The notes beneath the pieces were generated by a model. That model was not told where the DNA came from. It ran no database searches and saw nothing but the letters and a program-made list of their open reading frames with translations. The position numbers and the translations under genes are program-made. A DNA stretch of 64,000 nt, taken from Oceanisphaera avium. GTDB lineage: Bacteria > Pseudomonadota > Gammaproteobacteria > Enterobacterales > Aeromonadaceae. The DNA lies in the NCBI RefSeq assembly GCF_002157875.1, contig NZ_CP021376.1:2516001-2580000 (forward strand), given 5' to 3'. This document shows, piece by piece, positions 55,666 through 64,000 of this stretch (position 1 is its first letter; each line of letters opens with the position of its first letter).

Positions 55666-56616
55666 TTAAGTGAGTACAGCGCCGACGTGGAACCAGTCTT
55701 TACGAGCATTGAGCAAGTCTTGGCAGCTCATGGCTTTTTTACCGGGAGGCTGCAAACTGAGCAAGCGTAATACACCGTCGCCCGTGGCCACTTCAATGCC
55801 GGCTTTGCTGGCATTAATAATAGTCCCAGGGGTTGCTAACGTAGGAGCACCGTCGCTTAAAACCTCGCTCTGCCACACCTTAATATTGTGCTCGCCGACG
55901 AAAAAGAAACTCACCGGCCAAGGATTAAAAGCCCGTATACAGCGCTCAATCTGTGCAGCTGATTGATGCCAGTCGATGTGTGCTTCTTCTTTAGAAAGTT
56001 TGTCAGCGTAGGTAGCTTGTGTATCGTCTTGTACTTGAGCCGTAGCTGTGCCACTGGCTAATTGGTGCACACTTTCTAATAACGCCACTGGACCAATCTT
56101 TGCCAACTTCTCATATAAGCTGGCTGAGGTATCATCATTAAGAATAGGTAGGCGCGCAGTATGGAGCATAGCGCCGGTATCAAGGCCTTTATCCATCTGC
56201 ATAATGGTAACACCGGTTTCTCTATCTCCCGCCCAAATGGCGCGCTGAATGGGCGCCGCACCGCGCCAGCGGGGTAGTAAAGAGCCATGCACATTAATAC
56301 AACCTAAGCGCGGCGCATCCAACACCGCTTGAGGTAAAATTAAACCATAAGCGACTACCACCATTAAGTCGGCGTTTAATGCAGCTAACGCTTGTTGCGC
56401 TTCTTCATCACGCAAGCTAGGTGGCTGTAACACCGGAATACCTGCCTGCTCGGCGGCAATTTTAACGGCGCTGGGTGTCAGCTTTTTACCCCGTCCCGCA
56501 GGACGATCGGGCTGGGTATAAACTGCCACCACTTTATGTTTAGAAGCCAGCAGAGCGTGTAAGTGGCGGGCGGCAAAATCCGGTGTACCGGCAAAAATAA
56601 TATTAAGTGCGGGCAA
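55666..56616 (-). CDS. fmt: Methionyl-tRNA formyltransferase
   Basis: A 316-residue enzyme that formylates initiator Met-tRNA. The N-terminal domain has [38 protein letters not shown] (formyl-THF site, His and Asn catalytic) and DTGAMLHT; the C-terminal OB-like domain binds tRNA. The only in-frame start before the conserved N-terminus is a TTG at 56616, with AAGGA six bases upstream in the def-fmt junction. It is 9 bp downstream of def. Confidence 0.93.
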   Translation of the reverse strand: MPALNIIFAGTPDFAARHLHALLASKHKVVAVYTQPDRPAGRGKKLTPSAVKIAAEQAGIPVLQPPSLRDEEAQQALAALNADLMVVVAYGLILPQAVLDAPRLGCINVHGSLLPRWRGAAPIQRAIWAGDRETGVTIMQMDKGLDTGAMLHTARLPILNDDTSASLYEKLAKIGPVALLESVHQLASGTATAQVQDDTQATYADKLSKEEAHIDWHQSAAQIERCIRAFNPWPVSFFFVGEHNIKVWQSEVLSDGAPTLATPGTIINASKAGIEVATGDGVLRLLSLQPPGKKAMSCQDLLNARKDWFHVGAVLT

Positions 56617-56625
56617 AAGATATCC

Positions 56626-57147
56626 TTATGATTGCAGTTCTTGGGCTTCTTGCTTGGTTAGCTTTTCCATCTTTTGACGAATACGTTGGCGCTTTAATGG
56701 CGACAAGTAATCTACAAATAACTTACCAATCAAGTGATCCATTTCATGCTGAATACAGATCGCCAGTAACTCATCGGCCTCTAATTCAAAGGTTTCACCT
56801 TTGACATTTTGAGCGCGTACTTTAATAAACTCAGCTCTTTCTACGAGCGCGCGCGCACCGGGTACTGACAAGCAGCCTTCTTCAATACCGGTGCTGCCGC
56901 TTTGCTCTAAAATTTCAGGATTAATTAGCACCAATTGCTCGGCTCTGTCTTCCGACACATCAATCACAATTAAGCGCTGATGAATATCGACCTGAGTTGC
57001 AGCCAGCCCAATGCCTTCTTCGGCATACATGGTTTCAAACATATCATCTACAATTTGTGCTAATTCAGGGGTGAATTCAGTGATGGGCTTAGCCACAGTG
57101 CGCAGGCGCTCATCAGGAAAACGTAATACAGGTAATAATTTAGCCAT
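56626..57147 (-). CDS. def: Peptide deformylase
   Basis: A 173-residue iron metalloenzyme that removes the N-formyl group from nascent proteins. All three signature motifs are present: GIGLAATQ (about 45-52), EGCLSVPG (with the metal Cys) and [12 protein letters not shown] (HExxH). E. coli Def is 169 residues. First gene of the def-fmt-rsmB-trkA operon, divergent from dprA. Confidence 0.95.
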   Translation of the reverse strand: MAKLLPVLRFPDERLRTVAKPITEFTPELAQIVDDMFETMYAEEGIGLAATQVDIHQRLIVIDVSEDRAEQLVLINPEILEQSGSTGIEEGCLSVPGARALVERAEFIKVRAQNVKGETFELEADELLAICIQHEMDHLIGKLFVDYLSPLKRQRIRQKMEKLTKQEAQELQS

Positions 57148-57340
57148 AGCAAATAAACTCTTTTATCTAGCGATATTGATACTATTTTAGCCGTGTCGGC
57201 GGGCAAAAAACAGCAAGACTTAATACTTGAGTGATTATGTAGGGAAATAAGCGCACTAAGTAGGCTGCGTTTTGTGTGTGGTAAGCCCCTTTCTAACCCT
57301 AAGGGTATTCGCTAACCCTAGCTTATGGATGAGGTAGGCA

Positions 57341-58438
57341 ATGACAGAGTCTCAGTTAGCTCAGCACCCTTTATTACCTTGGCTGGCGTTACAAAACACT
57401 CAAGGCATAGGGCCGGTGAGGGCCCTTCAGCTTTACCAAACGCTAGGTGAGCATTGGTATCGCGACCAACTGCTCGCTCAAACTAAATTAAATGCGAGTC
57501 AAATAACCGCGCTGCAAACGGCGCATTTTGATTTATTAGAAGCCATTTTAAAATGGCAAACCGCTCTGCACCAGCGCCATGTGATAGTTTGGTCTAGTCC
57601 TGACTATCCGCCCCAGCTCAAAGCTATTCCTGCATCACCGCTGATTTTGTTTGTGGAAGGGGATCTCAGCGTGCTTAGTGCAGCGCAGCTCGCCGTGGTA
57701 GGCAGTCGCCACCCCTCTTATGTCGGTAAAGAAAATACGCAGCGCTTAATCCCGCCGTTAGTAGAAGCGGGTGCCGTGATTACCTCTGGCTTAGCCTTAG
57801 GCGTTGATGGCCTTAGTCATCAGAGTGCACTCGCTGCTAAAGGTAAAAGTATTGCGGTATTAGGCTCTGGTTTAGCGAACATTTATCCTAAGCGCCATAC
57901 TACGCTGGCCGCTCGCTTGCTTGAAGCACAAGGCGCGCTAGTTTCTGAGTGTTACCCCTGGGCTAAGCCGTTAGCTCATCATTTTCCTAGGCGCAATCGT
58001 ATTATTAGCGGGTTAAGTTTAGGCGTATTGCTTATAGAGGCGGCGGAGCGTAGTGGCTCTTTAATTACGGCTCGTTACGCTCTTGAGCAAGGGCGAGAAG
58101 TGTTTGCTGTTCCTGGCGCTTGGCAAAATCCACTGGCAACAGGGTGTAATCAATTAATTCAACAAGGAGCCAAACTGGTATTAGAGGCGAGCGACGTCCT
58201 AGAGGAGCTGAGCGCGTTTTCAGTGTCCAATGTCAAAATTCTACGCGCAAGTGCCGAGCAATTATTGCCTTATCCAGAGTTGTTGGATAACGTAGGGTTA
58301 GAGGTAACGGCGCTAGATATTATTGCCGACCGTTGCCAACAGCCGGTGCAAGATGTACTTATTCGGTTGGTCGAGCTGGAATTGGCTGGCTGGGTAGCAT
58401 CTGTACCTGGGGGTTATGTCAGAGCGAGGAGGGGATGA
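57341..58438 (+). CDS. dprA: DNA processing protein DprA (Smf)
   Basis: A 365-residue single-strand DNA-binding protein that loads RecA on incoming DNA in natural transformation. The Rossmann core holds [46 protein letters not shown] and [17 protein letters not shown]-terminal winged-helix domain (about 295-365) follows. Start after GAGGTAGGCA. Two bases separate its stop from smg. Confidence 0.93.
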   Translation: MTESQLAQHPLLPWLALQNTQGIGPVRALQLYQTLGEHWYRDQLLAQTKLNASQITALQTAHFDLLEAILKWQTALHQRHVIVWSSPDYPPQLKAIPASPLILFVEGDLSVLSAAQLAVVGSRHPSYVGKENTQRLIPPLVEAGAVITSGLALGVDGLSHQSALAAKGKSIAVLGSGLANIYPKRHTTLAARLLEAQGALVSECYPWAKPLAHHFPRRNRIISGLSLGVLLIEAAERSGSLITARYALEQGREVFAVPGAWQNPLATGCNQLIQQGAKLVLEASDVLEELSAFSVSNVKILRASAEQLLPYPELLDNVGLEVTALDIIADRCQQPVQDVLIRLVELELAGWVASVPGGYVRARRG

Positions 58439-58440
58439 TC

Positions 58441-58914
58441 ATGTTCGAGGTACTCATGTACTTATTCGAAAGCTACATCCACACCGATGTAGAGACCATG
58501 GTAGAACAGGATGTACTCGCCGATGAATTAAGCCAAGCTGGCTTTCATAAGCAAGAGATCCTCAAGGCGCTAGCTTGGCTAGAACGTTTAGCTGATTTAC
58601 AAGAAACGGATGAAACTCCTTCTTGGGCCACGTCTGAACTTAACTCATTTCGTATCTACACACCTGATGAGATGTATAAAATTAACGCCGAAGGCCGAGG
58701 CTTTCTGTTATTTTTAGAACAAATCCAAGTATTAAACGCCACCACTCGTGAAATTGTTATTGAAAGACTCATGGAGCTAGACCCGCCAGAGATTGAGTTA
58801 GATGATCTTAAATGGGTAGCCATGATGGTGCTATTTAATGTGCCTGGTGGAGAGTCTGCTTATCATCAGCTAGAAGAGCTTATTTTTGAGCAACAAGAAG
58901 GCATGGTTCACTGA
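58441..58914 (+). CDS. smg: Conserved protein Smg (DUF494)
   Basis: A 157-residue cytoplasmic protein matching E. coli Smg: [48 protein letters not shown] and [19 protein letters not shown]494; function not established. The ATG at 58441 follows GGAGGGG with correct spacing; the ATG at 58435 lies too close to the Shine-Dalgarno, and the frame back to 58333 belongs to dprA. Confidence 0.92.
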   Translation: MFEVLMYLFESYIHTDVETMVEQDVLADELSQAGFHKQEILKALAWLERLADLQETDETPSWATSELNSFRIYTPDEMYKINAEGRGFLLFLEQIQVLNATTREIVIERLMELDPPEIELDDLKWVAMMVLFNVPGGESAYHQLEELIFEQQEGMVH

Positions 58915-58961
58915 ACGAGGCCGCGCTGATAGAATTGCGATAAAGCATTCGGAGGCGCGGT

Positions 58962-59531
58962 ATGTCAAAAATTGATCCTAGTCTATTTAGTGTAAAAGCA
59001 CTCGCTCCAGAATGGGAGCAAACGCCTTGCCCACAATGCCATGCCGCCCTTGAAATGCGCCATGGTAAACACGGCACCTTTTTAGGCTGCTCCGCTTATC
59101 CTGCCTGTGATTATCTGCGCCCCCTTAAAGTGATAGAGCCAGATCAAGACATAGAAAAAATATTAGAAGGCAGTGAGTGTCCGCTATGTCATCACCCCTT
59201 AGCGCTTAAAAAAGGGCGTTATGGTCTTTTTATCGGCTGCAGTCATTACCCCGAATGTCATCATATTGCCGATCTCAATGAAGCCCAAACCGAAGAGCCA
59301 CAATGCCCTATTTGTCACCAAGGGCAATTAGTGGCTAGAACTTCACGCTACGGTAAGCGCTTTTACGCTTGCAACCACTATCCAAAATGTCGTTTTATTA
59401 GTAATGATAAGCCGGTCGCTAGGACGTGCCCTGATTGCGGATTTAGCATCTTGGTGGAGCGAAAAGGACAGTGGCATTGCCCTAAAAAAAGCTGTGATTA
59501 CCAACAGCCGATGGGGACAGGCCAGAGTTAG
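58962..59531 (+). CDS. yrdD: Topoisomerase-type zinc-finger protein YrdD
   Basis: A 189-residue protein made of four four-cysteine zinc fingers of the topoisomerase I C-terminal type: CPQC/CSAYPAC, CPLC/CSHYPEC, CPIC/CNHYPKC and CPDC/CPKKSC. It likely binds single-stranded DNA; a role of its own is unproven. E. coli YrdD has about 180 residues. A CGGAGG Shine-Dalgarno precedes the ATG. It lies in the dprA-smg-yrdD-tsaC cluster. Confidence 0.9.
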   Translation: MSKIDPSLFSVKALAPEWEQTPCPQCHAALEMRHGKHGTFLGCSAYPACDYLRPLKVIEPDQDIEKILEGSECPLCHHPLALKKGRYGLFIGCSHYPECHHIADLNEAQTEEPQCPICHQGQLVARTSRYGKRFYACNHYPKCRFISNDKPVARTCPDCGFSILVERKGQWHCPKKSCDYQQPMGTGQS

Positions 59532-59554
59532 CTAATGCTAGGCTAAGGAAGATA

Positions 59555-60118
59555 ATGAACGAAAATGAATTGAAGGTGGCACTCTCACATTTGCGCCAAG
59601 GTGGTGTAATAGGGTATGCCACTGAAGCTGTATTTGGCTTAGGCTGTGATCCTGATAACAGCCAAGCCGTACAGCGATTGCTTAATATTAAACATCGCCC
59701 CATTGAAAAAGGTTTAGTACTAGTGGCGGCGGACATGAGTCAGTTATTACCCTATCTTGACTTAACTCAGTTACCTAAAGGGCGCTTAACAGACATTCTA
59801 GCTACTTGGCCAGGACCTAATACTTGGATTATTCCTGCTAAAAGTGCAGTGCCTACTTGGCTTAAAGGGCAGTTTTCTTCACTGGCGGTTCGAGTGAGCG
59901 CACATCCTCAAGTTCATGACTTGTGTTTAGCGTTTGGTAAGCCATTAGTATCAAGCAGCGCTAATATCACAGGGCAGCCACCGGCGCGCAGTGCCGAGCT
60001 TTTAACACAGCAATTGGGCTGTGAACTTGACTATATCTTACCTGGCCATACCCAAGGGCTAGCTAACCCTTCTTTAATCCGCGATGCCTGCACTTTTGCC
60101 GTGGTGCGACCGGCCTGA
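59555..60118 (+). CDS. tsaC: Threonylcarbamoyl-AMP synthase TsaC
   Basis: A 187-residue YrdC-fold enzyme that makes threonylcarbamoyl-AMP from Thr, bicarbonate and ATP, the first step of tRNA t6A37. Conserved segments: GGVIGYATEAVFGLGCDP (the KxR/SxN pocket includes NIKHRPIEKGLVLV) and PLVSSSANITGQPPA. It supplies the t6A that TcdA at the start of the window later cyclises. AAGGAAG precedes the ATG. Confidence 0.94.
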   Translation: MNENELKVALSHLRQGGVIGYATEAVFGLGCDPDNSQAVQRLLNIKHRPIEKGLVLVAADMSQLLPYLDLTQLPKGRLTDILATWPGPNTWIIPAKSAVPTWLKGQFSSLAVRVSAHPQVHDLCLAFGKPLVSSSANITGQPPARSAELLTQQLGCELDYILPGHTQGLANPSLIRDACTFAVVRPA

Positions 60119-60124
60119 CGTTAA

Positions 60125-61902
<1,778 letters not shown>

Positions 61903-62054
61903 TGCTAGCCACAATATTTTTGTTCGTTAGCGCAAAATCTATTCGTTTTAGTAATTTTTGCAACCAAAAACTGTAGAGACTGGCAATATCTGGGTTTTTA
62001 CCGTCTACTAAGGCGATATTAAATCTTCCTCTTTTGTCAGCGAGCATTTTCATC

Positions 62055-62879
62055 ATGGACAGATATGCCGTTATCGGTCATCCCATCAAACACAGTCAAT
62101 CGCCTTTTATTCATCAGCAGTTTGCTGAGCAAACCCAGCAACAACTCGACTACCAGCGTTTATTAGCGCCGCTGGATGGCTTTGCCGATAGCTTAAGTCA
62201 CTTTGCTAGCCAAGGCGGTGTTGGTTGTAACATTACTGTGCCTTTTAAAACGCAAGCGCTCGAAATAGCCGATGAGCTCACTCCAAGAGCTAAACTGGCA
62301 GGGGCGGTGAATACCTTACATTTATTAGCCGATGGCCGTTGGTTAGGTGATAACACCGATGGTGCGGGTTTAGTCATGGACTTAAAGCGGTTAGGCGTTA
62401 AGTTAACCGGCGCAAACATTCTCTTGTTAGGAGCTGGCGGCGCCGCACGCGGAGCCCTTGCGCCTCTGCTGGCCGAACAACCTGCACACATAGTAATTGC
62501 TAATCGCACGCCCGAACGAGCCGAGGAATTAGCTGAGCACTTTGCGGCGTTTGGTAATATAAGTAGCGCGCCACTTACCGAGTTAACTCAGCCGTTTGAT
62601 ATTATTATCAACAGTACCTCGGCAAGCTTGCAAGGCGAGTCATTGGCATTAACCAATGATGTCTTGCAGGAAAATACCTGCGTTTATGACATGATGTATG
62701 ACGCGACTGACACGCCTTTTTTAGTATGGGCAAAAGAGCAAGGGCTTACCCGCCGCTTTGATGGCTTGGGGATGCTGGTGGGGCAAGCGGCAGAAAGCTT
62801 CTATTTATGGCGAGATGTGCGCCCCGACGTGCTGCCAGTACTCGACGCTTTGCGCAAGCAATTAGCGACTACGCTCTAG
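62055..62879 (+). CDS. aroE: Shikimate dehydrogenase AroE
   Basis: A 274-residue NADPH enzyme reducing 3-dehydroshikimate to shikimate in aromatic amino-acid synthesis. Motifs: [18 protein letters not shown] (substrate site), [12 protein letters not shown] (catalytic Lys), [10 protein letters not shown], the NADP loop [13 protein letters not shown] and the NRTPERA basic patch. The ATG at 62055 matches the family N-terminus; a TTG at 62034 is rejected. The start region has only a weak Shine-Dalgarno (AGCGAG). Confidence 0.94.
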   Translation: MDRYAVIGHPIKHSQSPFIHQQFAEQTQQQLDYQRLLAPLDGFADSLSHFASQGGVGCNITVPFKTQALEIADELTPRAKLAGAVNTLHLLADGRWLGDNTDGAGLVMDLKRLGVKLTGANILLLGAGGAARGALAPLLAEQPAHIVIANRTPERAEELAEHFAAFGNISSAPLTELTQPFDIIINSTSASLQGESLALTNDVLQENTCVYDMMYDATDTPFLVWAKEQGLTRRFDGLGMLVGQAAESFYLWRDVRPDVLPVLDALRKQLATTL

Positions 62880-62889
62880 GAGAGAAGAG

Positions 62890-63150
62890 ATGAATCAAGA
62901 CATTATTGTAAATGACGACCTCGTCTGGCAACCAGAGCAAGCAAAACTGACTTTTAGTGCACAGTGGTTTGGCGGGCAAGTACTATGCCACATCAGTGTC
63001 GCTTTACTTGAACATCTGAGCGGCCAACAGCTAGTAGACGAAGCCAGTATTATGTTAGCGTTTGAAGCGCAGCGTTTTGATATAGAAGAGCAGGTTAGTG
63101 ATTTAATTAGCCAAGAGGCGTTTGGACCTGATGGCAGCTTAACTTTATAA
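62890..63150 (+). CDS. yrdB: DUF1488 protein YrdB-like
   Basis: An 86-residue soluble protein of the DUF1488 family: WQPEQAKLTFSAQWFGGQVL, then CHISVALLEHLSG and FEAQRFDIEEQVSDLI. No catalytic motif; function unknown. It follows aroE by 10 bp with a TAGGAGAG Shine-Dalgarno, giving the aroE-yrdB pair seen in E. coli. Confidence 0.85.
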   Translation: MNQDIIVNDDLVWQPEQAKLTFSAQWFGGQVLCHISVALLEHLSGQQLVDEASIMLAFEAQRFDIEEQVSDLISQEAFGPDGSLTL

Positions 63151-63156
63151 TAAAAA

Positions 63157-63696
63157 CTAAGGCAAGGCCGCTAAATATTCGTCTTTTAAGCGGACATAAT
63201 TAGCGGCAGATTCTGCTAAAAACGCTCGCTCTTGCACGGTGAGCTCTCTTATTTGACGAGCTGGACTACCCACATATAAATAACCCGATAACAGTTTTTT
63301 GCCGGGCGGTACTAGGCTACCGGCACCGAGTATCACCTCATCAGCAACTTTAGCACCATCCAAAATAATGCAGCCCATGCCAATTAAAACTCTATTACCA
63401 ATAGTACACGCATGTAGCATGGCTTTATGGCCTACTGTGACATCGTCGCCGATATGGAGTGGCAAACCGCCAGGTAAGATCAGGCTGGGTCGAGACACAT
63501 GTAATACACAAGCATCTTGAATGTTAGTGCGCTTACCAATACGAATACGATGTACATCACCGCGTGCAACCACTAACGGCCAAATACTCGAGTCCTCTCC
63601 AACCTTTATATCGCCATATAAAACCGCTGATTTTTCTATAAACACGCCCGCTGCTAAGCTTGGCATGATCCCGTTATAACTATTTAATGTTGCCAT
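63157..63696 (-). CDS. yrdA: Gamma-carbonic anhydrase family protein YrdA
   Basis: A 179-residue left-handed beta-helix protein of hexapeptide repeats. The metal His residues are in RGDVHRIRIG and DVTVGHKAMLHACTIGN, as in gamma-carbonic anhydrases. The C-terminal helix has NYVRLKDEY. E. coli YrdA is 184 residues; enzymatic activity is not proven. The ATG at 63696 is chosen by alignment; a frame opening at 63759 is not used. Convergent with yrdB by 6 bp and divergent from the rrn promoter. Confidence 0.9.
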   Translation of the reverse strand: MATLNSYNGIMPSLAAGVFIEKSAVLYGDIKVGEDSSIWPLVVARGDVHRIRIGKRTNIQDACVLHVSRPSLILPGGLPLHIGDDVTVGHKAMLHACTIGNRVLIGMGCIILDGAKVADEVILGAGSLVPPGKKLLSGYLYVGSPARQIRELTVQERAFLAESAANYVRLKDEYLAALP

Positions 63697-63949
63697 CTTG
63701 AACATCCACGCCAGCAATGAAGTGATCTCAGAGTAGCGGCTTCTATAGGAGAAGCACAATGGGTCGTGTTGAACTGTGAATCTAAGCCTGCACTCGCCCT
63801 AGATTTAAAAGAATGACGGTTGATCTTAATAGGATCCTGTTATATCTCGTCCACCTCATCACTTACACTTCATGTTTTTCAGCACTAATGTGCATAACTC
63901 TGTGGGTATCATGTGTGCTTGCTGGGTGTTTGAGCGGTCAGTGCTAAAA
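63697..63949. other. Intergenic region between yrdA and the rrn promoter, no gene
   Basis: About 250 bp without an ORF. It should contain the yrdA promoter and upstream (Fis-type) activation of the rrn operon, but I cannot point to individual sites with confidence. Confidence 0.5.
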
Positions 63950-64000
63950 GCGTGATTTAAATCATAAAAGCGCTTGCGCTAAATCTGTCGCTCCCTATAA
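63950..64000 (+). promoter_or_regulatory. Ribosomal RNA operon P1 promoter (edge of window)
   Basis: A -35 box TTGCGC (63974-63979), 16-bp spacer and a -10 box TATAA(T) at 63996-64000, preceded by CTCCC. The 16-bp spacing and the GC block before the -10 are typical of stringent rrn P1 promoters. The AT-rich stretch at 63950-63969, including the palindrome TGATTTAAATCA, fits an UP element. E. coli has a rrn operon (rrsD) in this exact position next to yrdA. Confidence 0.85.

Noticed and set aside
58333..58440. Extended N-terminus of smg
   Set aside because: The extension reads through dprA in another frame; the ATG at 58441 has the ribosome site and matches Smg.

Overview
The window looks like the chromosome of a free-living, probably marine or brackish gammaproteobacterium. 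The gene content and order best fit the Aeromonadales (Oceanimonas, Oceanisphaera or Zobellella type). That is inference from protein similarity recalled from memory and from synteny: the enterobacterial/Vibrio-like blocks csdA-csdE-tcdA, def-fmt-rsmB-trkA and dprA-smg-yrdD-tsaC-(hemF)-aroE-yrdB-yrdA. The last bases form a near-consensus P1 promoter of a ribosomal RNA operon, which is what follows yrdA in related genomes. Almost all of the window is ordinary core or lifestyle gene content. I see no prophage, transposase, CRISPR array, toxin-antitoxin module, restriction system or tRNA gene.

Layout. 1-9.8 kb: tcdA and the convergent csdA-csdE cysteine desulfurase pair, rep helicase, a c5-type cytochrome, a MarR regulator split by a frameshift, a glutathione transferase and an EamA permease. 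8.6-13.2 kb: the sbcD-sbcC nuclease operon. 13.5-19.7 kb: an NAT/SulP-like permease, a second GST, the YbdG mechanosensitive channel, the two-gene thiosulfate dehydrogenase (tsdB-tsdA) and ygjP. 19.8-24.3 kb: a complete macA-macB-outer-membrane-factor efflux operon. 24.5-27.2 kb: an SprA-type putative metallopeptidase coupled to a tiny protein resembling the ends of flagellar rod/hook proteins, then a renalase-like oxidase with a DCC thiol protein. 27.4-32 kb: a nitric-oxide detoxification island (quinol NO reductase plus a short YtfE-like di-iron protein) divergent from norR. Between them lie a sigma-54 promoter and three GGT-N7-ACC NorR sites. 32-36 kb: a TRAP transporter (dctPQM) and a MipA/OmpV porin. 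36-45 kb: yeaO, monomeric isocitrate dehydrogenase, a glutamate/dicarboxylate symporter, an unrecognised membrane protein, a GGDEF-EAL protein and a PCuAC copper chaperone. 45.5-53 kb: small housekeeping genes (CoA-binding protein, trxC, hslJ, yiiM, ybcJ, an aminotransferase, yeiP, a PfkB kinase, rmuC). 53-64 kb: the translation, DNA-uptake and heme/shikimate block leading into rrn.

How it fits together. Respiratory and redox themes recur: thiosulfate oxidation by TsdBA into a cytochrome pool that includes the c5 protein, copper delivery to an oxidase by PCuAC, and NO reduction controlled by NorR. The rest is envelope transport (TRAP, MacAB, GltP), DNA repair (Rep, SbcCD, RmuC) and tRNA or protein maturation (TcdA, TsaC, RsmB, Fmt, Def).

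The most noteworthy signals are these: (1) a family of in-register heptad repeats (TCAC-N3) in convergent intergenic gaps, each locus with its own N3; (2) the D0-only flagellar-like protein paired with an SprA metallopeptidase; (3) the complete NorR/sigma-54 control region; (4) the frameshifted MarR gene in a six-C tract; (5) a 128-bp intergenic element with 17-bp terminal inverted repeats; (6) the dctP/dctQ attenuator hairpin. Start codons were reassigned for many genes where a Shine-Dalgarno sequence, signal peptide or family length favoured an internal start.
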